Source of the DNA: an uncultured Oscillibacter sp.
GTDB lineage: Bacteria; Bacillota; Clostridia; Oscillospirales; Oscillospiraceae
Assembly: GCA_910585385.1 (NCBI GenBank)
Contig: CAJUDV010000013.1
Span: 1 to 52,799 of the forward strand
DNA length: 52,799 nucleotides
Direction of reading: 5' to 3'
Below the pieces are notes generated by a model. The model was not told where the DNA came from and made no database searches. It saw nothing but the letters and a program-made list of their open reading frames with translations. Made by a program: the position numbers and the translations under genes. Below, in pieces: positions 21,451 through 28,584 of the stretch (position 1 is its first letter; every line of letters starts with the position of its first letter).

Positions 21451-21888
21451 GTGGAGAGGATCTGGAAGTGGTTTGTCCAAATCGACATTTTCGTAACTCT
21501 CGCGGGTTTTATCGCCCTGGGAGGATGGCACGCCCATTGGTTGACCACGCTGTCGGACGTGTGGCTCTTGGGGGCCATGATCACGCTGGTGTTTGACCTC
21601 CTGGCTCTGGCGCTGCTGGCGGCGGCGTCTCTTGTGCTGCTGGTGGCCCGGCGGGCCCGGAGCCATGGGGGCGTCCTGGCGGGCACCCTCTGCCAGCTGG
21701 TGTACGGCGCGGGCTACGGCGCCTTTTATGCGAAGATGGAGGGCTTCCTGACGCCGGGATTCATGGGGGCGCCGGCGGCCTTGACGGTGGGGCTGGTGGG
21801 GCTGGTCATGTGCCTGACGGTTCCCAAGGACCAACGGGGTTGGGAGAAGCCGGCGCGGCGGCCACTGCCTCCGGGGGAGATAGACTAA
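21451..21888 (+). CDS. Hypothetical membrane protein
   Basis: A 145-residue protein with about four hydrophobic segments (9-26, 36-62, 74-95, 103-124) and a polar C-terminus rich in Arg and Pro. It begins with GTG and lacks a good ribosome site, so it probably depends on readthrough of ribosomes from the HD gene 6 bases upstream. A bidirectional terminator follows directly, supporting a real gene end here. I do not recognise the family. Confidence 0.6.
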   Translation: MERIWKWFVQIDIFVTLAGFIALGGWHAHWLTTLSDVWLLGAMITLVFDLLALALLAAASLVLLVARRARSHGGVLAGTLCQLVYGAGYGAFYAKMEGFLTPGFMGAPAALTVGLVGLVMCLTVPKDQRGWEKPARRPLPPGEID

Positions 21889-21893
21889 AAAAG

Positions 21894-21927
21894 AAGCGGT
21901 ATGGCCTCAGCCATACCGCTTTTCATA
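21894..21927. terminator. Bidirectional terminator between convergent genes
   Basis: AAGCGGTATGGC, CTCA loop, GCCATACCGCTT, with T-runs on both strands. It serves the membrane protein (plus) and fakA (minus). Confidence 0.85.
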
Positions 21928-21935
21928 TGGTTTGC

Positions 21936-23618
21936 TCACTCTATGGAGATGATATAGTAGTACACGGGCTGGCCTCCGGAGAGAACGGCCACCTCAGCGT
22001 CGGGACAGGTCTCCTCAAAGAGCTTCCCGGCGGCGTCCGCGTCCTCCTGGGACACGTCCTCGCCGAAGTACAGAGAGACGAAGGAGGCCTCCTTCTCTTT
22101 GGCGGAGCCCGCCAGCCGCTCCAGCAGGGCGGAGAGGGAGGCGTCGGTGCCGAAGAGCTTGCCCTCTTCCAGGGCCAGGTAATCCCCCTCCTTGATGTCA
22201 AACCCGTCAAAGTCGGAGTTCCGGGCGGCGTAGGTGATCTGGGCGGTGGTGACGGTAGTCAGACTCTCGGTCATGGCGGCGGTGATGTCCTCCGCCGAGG
22301 GGGAGTCAAAGTCCACGTTCATCATGGCGGTGATGCCCTGGGGCACGGTTTTGGTGGGAATGACCACCACGTTCTTCTCCGTCAGGGCGGCGCACTGCTG
22401 GGCGGCCATGATGATGTTGCCGTTGTTGGGCAGGACGAACACCGTTTCGGCGGGGACGGCGTCCACCCCCTCCAAAATGGCCTCGGTGGAGGGGTTCATG
22501 GTCTGCCCGCCGGACACCACGCCATCGGCTCCCAGATCCTTGAAAACAGCCTCCAACCCCGCGCCGGCGCACACCGCCAGAAAGCCGTATTTCTTCTCCG
22601 GCGGAGCCACCACGTGGCCGCCGGCGGGGGCGGCCTCCAGGGCCTGTTCCACGGCGGCCAGGTCGTCGGTGCTCTGGACGTGCCGTCCGGCGGCCAGGTC
22701 CTCCGCCTGGGTGCGCATGTTCTCGATTTTCGCCAGTTCCAGCGTGCCGTATTTCTGGGCCTCCGTCAGGGCGGCGCCGGGAATGTCGGTGTGAACGTGG
22801 ACCTTGAAGGCGTCGTCGTCCTCGCCGATTACCAGGCTGTCGCCGATGCCGGCAAGATAGGTCCGCAGGGGGTCCAGAGACCGCTCCACCGTCTTGCGGA
22901 CGATAAACACCGTGTCAAAGGTAAAGGTGATGTCCTCATCGGAGAGGGCGGCAAAATCCGCCCTCTCCTGGGGGGCGGCGTCCTCTGAGATCTCCGGCAT
23001 GGGCTCACCCCGCATCTCCGCCAGCATGCCCTCCAGAATCAGGAGGTAGCCCTTGCCGCCGGCGTCCACCACTCCGGCCTTTTTCAGCACGGGGTTCATG
23101 TCGGTGGTCTGGGCCAGGGTTTCATACCCCTCCCGGATGGCCTCCTCCAGCACCTTTTCGATGTCGCTCTCCTCCGCGGCGGCCTCCACCGCCCGCTTGG
23201 CGGCCAGGCGGGAGACGGTGAGCACCGTGCCCTCGGCGGGCTTCATCACCGCCTTGTAGGCGGAGAAGACGCCCTGCTGCATGGCGGCCGCGAAGGCGGC
23301 GGCGTCGGCGGTCTCCAGGCCCTTGAGGCCCTTGGACATTCCCCGGAACAGCAGGGAGAGGATGACGCCGGAGTTGCCCCGGGCGCCCCGCAGCAGCGCG
23401 GAGGCGGTGAGGTCGGCAGCCTGGGTCAGCGTGGCGGGGGCGGACTTCTGCAGCTCCGTCACGGCGGTGCCGATGGTCATGCTCATGTTGGTGCCGGTGT
23501 CCCCGTCGGGCACGGGGAAGACATTCAGGTCGTTGATGGCCTGCTTCTGGGCGGTGATGGCGGCGGCGCCGTGGAGTACCATCTGCTTAAAGAGGGCCCC
23601 TGTAATCTGTTCGTTCAT
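21936..23618 (-). CDS. fakA: Fatty acid kinase catalytic subunit FakA (DAK2/YloV type)
   Basis: A 560-residue protein. The N-terminal DAK2 kinase domain (about 1-200) has the metal/phosphate loop VPDGDTGTNMSMTIG (about 36-50) and LRGARGNSGVILS (about 76-88). The central domain follows (about 220-320), with the active-site-like region around FKVHVHTDIPG. The C-terminal domain is FakB-like (about 350-560). In Firmicutes FakA phosphorylates fatty acids held by FakB for membrane lipid synthesis. It sits 16 bases after an asp23/yloU gene, the same pair as Bacillus yloU-yloV. No fakB is in the window. Confidence 0.9.
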   Translation of the reverse strand: MNEQITGALFKQMVLHGAAAITAQKQAINDLNVFPVPDGDTGTNMSMTIGTAVTELQKSAPATLTQAADLTASALLRGARGNSGVILSLLFRGMSKGLKGLETADAAAFAAAMQQGVFSAYKAVMKPAEGTVLTVSRLAAKRAVEAAAEESDIEKVLEEAIREGYETLAQTTDMNPVLKKAGVVDAGGKGYLLILEGMLAEMRGEPMPEISEDAAPQERADFAALSDEDITFTFDTVFIVRKTVERSLDPLRTYLAGIGDSLVIGEDDDAFKVHVHTDIPGAALTEAQKYGTLELAKIENMRTQAEDLAAGRHVQSTDDLAAVEQALEAAPAGGHVVAPPEKKYGFLAVCAGAGLEAVFKDLGADGVVSGGQTMNPSTEAILEGVDAVPAETVFVLPNNGNIIMAAQQCAALTEKNVVVIPTKTVPQGITAMMNVDFDSPSAEDITAAMTESLTTVTTAQITYAARNSDFDGFDIKEGDYLALEEGKLFGTDASLSALLERLAGSAKEKEASFVSLYFGEDVSQEDADAAGKLFEETCPDAEVAVLSGGQPVYYYIISIE

Positions 23619-23634
23619 TCGACTCGCTCCTCTC

Positions 23635-23985
23635 TCACAAGGTCATGGAATCCACGCACACGTCCACAGCCTTGACGGGTACGCCGGTATTTTTGGTCAC
23701 GACATAGCGCACCTCATTCATGATAGAGCGGCACACCGCGGGCAGGTTGACCCCGTTTTCCACGATGATGTGGAGCTCGATGGAGATGGAGTTATCCTCG
23801 TGGTAGGTGATGCTGACGCCCTTGCTCATGGCCTCCCGCCGCAGCAGGTGGACCAGGCCGTCAGTCATAGAGCGGAAGGCCATGCCCTTGACGCCGAAGC
23901 AGTTGGTGGCGGCCATGCCGGTGATGTTGGAGAATACGGCGCTGCTGATGGAGATCTCACCCTGATCAGATTTAAATTGAATCAT
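23635..23985 (-). CDS. Asp23/Gls24 family envelope stress protein (YloU-like)
   Basis: A 116-residue Asp23-family protein: GEISISSAVFSNITGMAATNCFGVKGMA (about 9-36) and the later SIELHIIVENGVNLPAVCRSIMNEVRYVV (about 68-96) are the family's alpha-beta core. In staphylococci Asp23 is a membrane-associated cell envelope stress protein; the YloU branch is almost always next to fakA (yloV), as here. The ATG has a good AGGAAAGAAAGGACG region upstream. The promoter at 24063-24091 serves this two-gene operon. Confidence 0.88.
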   Translation of the reverse strand: MIQFKSDQGEISISSAVFSNITGMAATNCFGVKGMAFRSMTDGLVHLLRREAMSKGVSITYHEDNSISIELHIIVENGVNLPAVCRSIMNEVRYVVTKNTGVPVKAVDVCVDSMTL

Positions 23986-24062
23986 GAGAACGTCCTTTCT
24001 TTCCTGATATTGACAGAGGAGGAAAAAGCCGCCCCTGTAACAGCCATATTTAAGTAAATTCT

Positions 24063-24091
24063 ATTATATACGATTCCTCTGGAAAGTACAA
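24063..24091 (-). promoter_or_regulatory. Promoter of asp23-fakA
   Basis: Minus strand TTGTAC (24091-24086), 17-nt spacer, TATAAT (24068-24063). Confidence 0.75.
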
Positions 24092-24126
24092 GTCCCAAAA
24101 AAGAGTGCCCGGACCGTAAAAATCTA

Positions 24127-24155
24127 TTGAAAACCCGTGGGATTTGCCGTAGAAT
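24127..24155 (+). promoter_or_regulatory. Promoter of rsmD-coaD
   Basis: TTGAAA (24127-24132), 17-nt spacer, TAGAAT (24150-24155), divergent from the asp23 promoter. Confidence 0.6.
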
Positions 24156-24201
24156 AGGGGAAAACCGCCGGATGACGGCGGAGGACAGAGGGGGGAGCGC
24201 C

Positions 24202-24765
24202 GTGCGCGTCATCACCGGCTCCGCCAGGGGCCGCCGCCTGAAGGAGCTGGAGGGCCTGGAGACCCGACCTACCACCGACCGGGTGAAGGAGGGGCTGTTT
24301 AACATCCTCCAGTGCGACATCGAGGGGCGGAGGGTGCTGGACCTCTTCGCCGGCACGGGCCAGCTGGGCATCGAGTGTCTCAGCCGGGGGGCGGCCTCCG
24401 CCGTCTTTGTGGACCGGCGGGAGGACGCGGCGCGGCTGGTGCGGGAGAATTTGGACCTCACCGGCCTCCGGGACCGGGCCAGGGTGGCGCGGGGAGACTC
24501 TCTGGAGTACCTGCGGACCCTGGGGGAAACATTCGACCTGGTGTTTTTGGACCCGCCCTATCAGGCGGGACTGCTGGAGCCCGCGCTGGAACTCCTCACA
24601 AGGTTTGACATTTTGAATCCCTATGGTATAATTGTTGCGGAACACCCGGCGGACAAGGTGCTGGCGTCTCCTGAGAGGCCCTACCGCATCCGCCGGACCT
24701 ACCGTTACGGGAAGATCGGCCTGACCGTCTTCCGCCGGGACGGAAACGAAGAGAACGAGGAATAA
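24202..24765 (+). CDS. rsmD: 16S rRNA (guanine966-N2)-methyltransferase RsmD
   Basis: A 187-residue SAM-dependent methyltransferase modifying G966 of 16S rRNA. VITGSARGRRL at the N-terminus, RPTTDRVKEGLFNIL (about 27-41), the SAM loop VLDLFAGTGQLGIE (about 52-65), and the catalytic LVFLDPPYQAG (about 114-124) are all in place. I use GTG 24202: it follows GGGGGAG and gives the family's normal length, whereas the longer frame adds an unlikely Arg-rich leader. It is followed by coaD after 5 bases, a classic clostridial pair. Confidence 0.92.
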   Translation: MRVITGSARGRRLKELEGLETRPTTDRVKEGLFNILQCDIEGRRVLDLFAGTGQLGIECLSRGAASAVFVDRREDAARLVRENLDLTGLRDRARVARGDSLEYLRTLGETFDLVFLDPPYQAGLLEPALELLTRFDILNPYGIIVAEHPADKVLASPERPYRIRRTYRYGKIGLTVFRRDGNEENEE

Positions 24766-24770
24766 CTCTC

Positions 24771-25262
24771 ATGAGAACAGCCGTATGCTCAGGCAGCTTC
24801 GACCCCATTACGCTGGGTCACCTGGATGTGATCCAAAGGGCCGCCGCCTGTTTTGACCGCGTGGTGGTCTGCGTCAGCCCCAACGCGGAAAAGCGCAGCC
24901 AGATGTTCACCCCGGAGCAGAAGCTCCAGCTGGTGCGCGCTGCCGTGGCGGAGCTCCCCAATGTGGAGGCGGAGCTGTGGCCGGGCCTGCTGGCGGACTT
25001 CGCCGCGGCCCACGGGGCCGGCGTCATCGTCCGGGGCGTGCGGAACATGACGGATTTTGACGCCGAGTACCAGATGGCTCTCATCAACAAGGGAATCCAT
25101 CCCCAGCTGGAGACCATGCTGCTGCCCGCGGGGCGGGAGTATCAGCATTTCAGCTCCTCCATGGTTCGGGAGATGATCCGGTACCGCCAGCCGCTGGAGA
25201 AATACCTGCCCATGTCCATTGTGCCCATGGTGCTGGAGATGATGGGAAGTCAGAAAGGATAG
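24771..25262 (+). CDS. coaD: Phosphopantetheine adenylyltransferase CoaD
   Basis: A 163-residue nucleotidyltransferase making dephospho-CoA from phosphopantetheine and ATP, the penultimate step of CoA synthesis. GSFDPITLGHLDVIQRA (about 8-24) carries the HxGH-type motif (TLGH). VRGVRNMTDFDAEYQMALIN (about 86-105) and the ISSxxVRE-equivalent FSSSMVREMI (about 127-136) complete the active site. The size is exactly typical. It is co-transcribed with rsmD and the coiled-coil gene 6 bases downstream. Confidence 0.95.
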   Translation: MRTAVCSGSFDPITLGHLDVIQRAAACFDRVVVCVSPNAEKRSQMFTPEQKLQLVRAAVAELPNVEAELWPGLLADFAAAHGAGVIVRGVRNMTDFDAEYQMALINKGIHPQLETMLLPAGREYQHFSSSMVREMIRYRQPLEKYLPMSIVPMVLEMMGSQKG

Positions 25263-25268
25263 GGACCT

Positions 25269-25790
25269 ATGGCCAATGATATTAACCGTCTGATCGATAT
25301 GCTGTTTGAGCGGATTGAGGACGCCAAATCCCCGGCGCTGAAGCCCAATATGAGCCTGGTGGACCGGGATGAGATATTGGACCTGCTGGAGGAGCTGCGG
25401 GCCCAGCTGCCGGTGGAGATCAAGCGTGCGCAGGAGCTGCTGGCCGCCAGAGAGAAGTTCGTGGAGGAGGCCAAGCGGGACGTGGACCGCATGATGCGCC
25501 AGGCGGAGCTGGACGCCAAAACCAAGGTCTCCGAGAGCGAGGTTATCTACGCCGCCAAGGAGAAGGCCCGCCAGATCGTGGGCCGGGCGGAGGAGCGCTC
25601 CCGCCAGCTCTACCAGGTGGCCAATGAGTACGCCGAGGACGCCCTGGCCCGCACGGAGGAGGCCGTTCAGGCCGCGCTGGACGAGGTGAAGCAGTCCCGG
25701 GTCCGGTTCCGCAGCGCCTCCGCCGCCGCCATGCAGGAGCAGAGGGACAAGCTGGCGGGCAAGAGCGATCCGGACGTCCCCTCCGGCTGA
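25269..25790 (+). CDS. Coiled-coil protein resembling ATP synthase subunit b / DivIVA-type
   Basis: A 173-residue, almost entirely helical, charged protein with no membrane segment or signal. Heptads run from about 30 to 150 (EELRAQLPVEIKRAQELLA, AKEKARQIVGRAEERSRQL). Similar proteins after coaD in clostridia are often annotated as ATPase or ATP synthase subunit b-like, because of shared coiled-coil composition. Real F-type subunit b needs an N-terminal membrane anchor, absent here. A structural or envelope-linked scaffold role is possible. It is the third gene of the rsmD operon and ends at the large terminator at 25939. Confidence 0.75.
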   Translation: MANDINRLIDMLFERIEDAKSPALKPNMSLVDRDEILDLLEELRAQLPVEIKRAQELLAAREKFVEEAKRDVDRMMRQAELDAKTKVSESEVIYAAKEKARQIVGRAEERSRQLYQVANEYAEDALARTEEAVQAALDEVKQSRVRFRSASAAAMQEQRDKLAGKSDPDVPSG

Positions 25791-25938
25791 GCCGGGGGAG
25801 GTTGACCATAATATTATGAGACGCCTGCGGGACCCGGGAGAGCTCCGGGCCGGACGGAATAAAATTTTGTTACATTTGACGGAAAAAAATCGAAAACGTT
25901 TTCCGAAATTCCATATTTGGGTATTTTATCTCAGACGG

Positions 25939-25979
25939 AGATCTGTAAACACAAGATTTTGTGTTTACAGATCTTTTTT
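25939..25979 (+). terminator. Perfect 16-bp terminator of the rsmD operon
   Basis: AGATCTGTAAACACAA, GATT loop, TTGTGTTTACAGATCT, then five or more T. Confidence 0.9.
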
Positions 25980-26007
25980 GTTTTACGTCAACCAAACGAT
26001 TACCTAT

Positions 26008-26021
26008 CGAACGTGCGTTTG
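26008..26021. promoter_or_regulatory. LexA (SOS) box match
   Basis: CGAACGTGCGTTTG fits the Firmicutes LexA/DinR consensus CGAAC-RNRY-GTTYG/C fully in both half-sites. It overlaps a weak promoter candidate (TTTACG, 17 nt, TATCGA) reading toward mraZ. Confidence 0.55.
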
Positions 26022-26092
26022 AAAATTGGGATTTTGGACAAAAAGCAGGAGAATTAGCGCGTTTTTTGCGAATTTCCGGCGGAAAATAATCC

Positions 26093-26121
26093 TTGCAATT
26101 TTACTGGCTTTTGCGTATACT
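26093..26121 (+). promoter_or_regulatory. Main promoter of the division/cell wall cluster
   Basis: TTGCAA (26093-26098), 17-nt spacer, TATACT (26116-26121). Transcription would start near 26128, inside the MraZ box. Confidence 0.75.
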
Positions 26122-26132
26122 AAAAACACTGG

Positions 26133-26157
26133 TGGGGGAAAGTGGGTAATTAGGGGT
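26133..26157 (+). promoter_or_regulatory. MraZ operator: three TGGG-type repeats
   Basis: TGGGG (26133-26137), TGGGT (26143-26147), GGGGT (26153-26157), each separated by exactly 5 nt. This matches the known MraZ box of direct TGGGN repeats with 10-bp periodicity, placed just downstream of the -10 box, so MraZ should repress its own operon. Confidence 0.75.
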
Positions 26158-26217
26158 GCAAAGTGCCACTAAAGGCCATAAAATTCCAAAAAGCGGGGAG
26201 AAGGGGGGCGGCCTTTT

Positions 26218-26661
26218 ATGGCGAGATTGCTGGGAAAATCTAACAACAGCATCGACTCCAAAGGCCGTCTGGTCATTCCCTCCGCCATGCGGGAGGCCTT
26301 GGGCGATACCTTTTTTATCACAATCGGCGCGGAGCGCTGCCTGACCATCTATCCCCAGGCCAAGTGGGAGAAGATGTCCGAGGAGATGGAGGATCTCAGT
26401 TACAGCGAGATGCGGGCGCTGACCCTGCTGTACGCCAACGCCGTCCAGTGTGAGCCGGATGGCCAGGGGCGGGTGCTGATTCCCGCCAGCCTCCGCAGTC
26501 ACGCGGGGCTGAAAAAGACCGCCACCATTGTGGGTCTGAACTCCTTCGCCGAGATCTGGGACGAGCAGACTTGGGCCGAGCGGGAGCGGAAGATGCTGGA
26601 GAGCGACGATATGGCCGCCGCCATGGACGCCCTGGCCCGGGCCCGCCGCAGCCGCGGGTAG
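26218..26661 (+). CDS. mraZ: Transcriptional regulator MraZ
   Basis: A 147-residue protein with two SpoVT/AbrB-like halves: SIDSKGRLVIPSAMREALGDTFFIT (about 12-36) and EPDGQGRVLIPASLRSHAGL (about 79-98), both with the DxxGRxxIP motif. MraZ forms ring-shaped oligomers that bind TGGG repeats upstream of the division and cell wall cluster; such a box lies 60-85 bases upstream. The ATG follows a GGGGGG ribosome site. First gene of the cluster, as in most bacteria. Confidence 0.95.
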   Translation: MARLLGKSNNSIDSKGRLVIPSAMREALGDTFFITIGAERCLTIYPQAKWEKMSEEMEDLSYSEMRALTLLYANAVQCEPDGQGRVLIPASLRSHAGLKKTATIVGLNSFAEIWDEQTWAERERKMLESDDMAAAMDALARARRSRG

Positions 26662-26667
26662 CCGCCT

Positions 26668-27615
26668 ATGGAGTACACTCACAAGTCCGTCCTTTTGGAC
26701 GAGTGCATAGAGATGCTGAACATCCGCCCCGACGGGGTGTATGTGGACGGAACCCTGGGCAGGGCCGGCCACTCCCGTGAGATCGCCCGGCGGCTCACCG
26801 CCGGCAGGCTGATCTGCATTGATCAGGACATGGCCGCCATTACGGCGGCGGAGGAGCGTCTGGCCCCCTGGCGGGACCGGGTGACGTTGGTCCACGGCAA
26901 TTTTTCGGATCTGGCGGACATCCTGGACCGGGCCGGCGTCCCTGGCGTAGACGGGGCCCTGTTCGATTTGGGCGTGTCCTCACCCCAGCTGGACGACGCC
27001 TCCCGGGGCTTTTCCTACATGCGGGAGGCTCCGCTGGATATGCGGATGGATCACACCGCGGCCCTGACGGCCCGGGAGGTGGTTAACACCTGGAGCCAGG
27101 AGGAGCTGCGGCGCGTTCTGTATGAGTACGGCGAGGAGCGGTACGCCCCCGCCATTGCCAGAGCCATTGTCAAAACCCGGGAGGCAAGCCCTGTGGAGAC
27201 GACGCTGGAGCTGGCGGACATCGTACGGAGCGCCATGCCTCCGTCGGCCCTGCGGGAGAAACAGCACCCCGCCAAGCGGACCTTTCAGGCCATCCGCATC
27301 GCCGTCAACGGTGAGCTGGACGTGCTGCCGCCGATGCTGAAAGCCGCGGTGGAGAGCCTGAATCCCGGTGGACGGCTGGCGGTGATCACCTTCCACTCCC
27401 TGGAGGACCGCATCGTCAAGCAGACCATGCGGGACATGGCCCGGGGCTGTACCTGCCCGCGGGAGTTTCCGGTGTGCGTGTGCGGCAAAAAACCGAAGAT
27501 CCGCCTGGTGACCCGGAAGCCTGTTGTGCCCGGGGAGGCGGAGCTCAGGGAGAATCCCCGGGCCAGGAGCGCCAAGCTCCGGACGGCGGAGAAGTGCGAA
27601 CCATTTGACATTTGA
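26668..27615 (+). CDS. rsmH: 16S rRNA (cytosine1402-N4)-methyltransferase RsmH
   Basis: A 315-residue methyltransferase for C1402 of 16S rRNA (also called MraW). HKSVLLDECIEML at the N-terminus, the SAM loop YVDGTLGRAGHSREI (about 27-41), FDLGVSSPQLDDASRGFSYM (about 98-117), and the C-terminal FHSLEDRIVKQ plus RNPRARSAKLR-type ending are diagnostic. It starts 7 bases after mraZ, its universal neighbour. Confidence 0.95.
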   Translation: MEYTHKSVLLDECIEMLNIRPDGVYVDGTLGRAGHSREIARRLTAGRLICIDQDMAAITAAEERLAPWRDRVTLVHGNFSDLADILDRAGVPGVDGALFDLGVSSPQLDDASRGFSYMREAPLDMRMDHTAALTAREVVNTWSQEELRRVLYEYGEERYAPAIARAIVKTREASPVETTLELADIVRSAMPPSALREKQHPAKRTFQAIRIAVNGELDVLPPMLKAAVESLNPGGRLAVITFHSLEDRIVKQTMRDMARGCTCPREFPVCVCGKKPKIRLVTRKPVVPGEAELRENPRARSAKLRTAEKCEPFDI

Positions 27616-27829
27616 AGGCAGGCCGCCGGTAGACGCGGAAGATGACTTCAGTGGGAGGAACGGGTGCGCGCGGGAAGCCTGAAATGAGGTTTCCCATGCC
27701 ATCCAGGTCATAAGCGGCTGAGAATCCTGAAAGGTTCTGAGCGGTTGAGAGCGGCTTGGCTGAAAGATTTTTTCGCCAGGCTGGCGGGACAAGCTGTCCC
27801 GGTTATTCTGGCGAGAGGGGGAGGTTTCC
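27616..27829. other. Intergenic region between rsmH and ftsL
   Basis: Holds no recognisable gene. GGGACA-AGC-TGTCCC sits inside a larger CGCCAG...CTGGCG stem (about 27774-27812) just before the ftsL ribosome site. It could attenuate or process the transcript. A clear promoter is not seen. Confidence 0.4.
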
Positions 27830-28396
27830 TTGGCTTCGGCGGCGAGAGATCTGCGTTACCGCAATGGCCGGTCCGCGTCCGTGGACGGCAATCTGGCCCG
27901 CAGTCTGGACTTTGAGGTCCGGGAGCGGGAGCTGCGCCACGCCGGGGAGGCTCCCCGGCGCCGGGAGGCGGCCAGGGAAAAGCCCCAGGTGCGCAGCCTT
28001 CCCAGGGTTCAGCTGCGGGAGGCGCAGCATGTGGCCCCGCTGGCTGTGGTGGGCGCGGTTGCGGCGGCGGCGCTGGCGGTTTTGCTGCTTTTGAGCTACA
28101 TCCAGCTGACGATGCTTTCCTCCGACATGGTGAAGCTGCGGGGTGAGCTGAAGGCGCTGGAAAAGGAGAACGTGGTTCTCACCACCCAGTATGAGCAGAT
28201 CTACGACCTGGCCACCGTGAAGGCGGCGGCGGAGGCCGCGGGAATGACGAAGCCCGGTGCCAGTCAGGTTTACTATGTGGACGGCTCCGGCGGAGACGCC
28301 GCCGTGGTTTACAGCCAGGAGGCGCCCGGCCTTTTGGACGGGCTGAGGGAATCCCTCCACCACGGGATCTACGCGGTGGTGGAATATTTCGATTGA
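27830..28396 (+). CDS. ftsL: FtsL-like cell division protein
   Basis: A 188-residue bitopic protein. The cytoplasmic N-terminus (about 1-65) is Arg-rich and longer than usual. The TM is about 68-88 (HVAPLAVVGAVAAAALAVLLLL region), followed by a short coiled coil (MVKLRGELKALEKENVVLTTQYEQIYDL, about 100-127) as in FtsL/DivIC. It is not conserved enough to be certain by sequence alone; position between rsmH and the PBP gene settles it. TTG is the start codon, backed by GGGGGAGG. It links FtsQ and DivIC with the FtsW/PBP synthase at the septum. Confidence 0.8.
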   Translation: MASAARDLRYRNGRSASVDGNLARSLDFEVRERELRHAGEAPRRREAAREKPQVRSLPRVQLREAQHVAPLAVVGAVAAAALAVLLLLSYIQLTMLSSDMVKLRGELKALEKENVVLTTQYEQIYDLATVKAAAEAAGMTKPGASQVYYVDGSGGDAAVVYSQEAPGLLDGLRESLHHGIYAVVEYFD

Positions 28397-28584
28397 GCGG
28401 CGCACTATAATGCTTTGAAGAGAATCATCGGCTGACAGAGGGCAGTATGTCCGCCAGCGGCAGCGCTGGTCCTGAAAACCGTATTGCCGTCTGCCGGCCG
28501 GTGGGTTTGCGGGGAGTGAGAAGAGGTCTTCTTGCTCCCTCAATTCGGTATATCGCGCCGGACAGCGTGAGAAAGAGAGGCTCC

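Larger units (their letters stand above)
25791..26217. other. AT-rich regulatory region upstream of the division cluster
   Basis: About 430 bases without a gene and clearly more AT-rich than its surroundings. It contains, in order, a perfect 16-bp terminator, a LexA-box match, a strong SigA promoter and a three-repeat MraZ box, each listed separately. The only open frames here are short and lack coding character. Confidence 0.7.

Noticed and set aside
25816..26022. 68-codon frame in the AT-rich region before mraZ
   Set aside because: It runs through the 16-bp terminator and has no ribosome site or coding bias.
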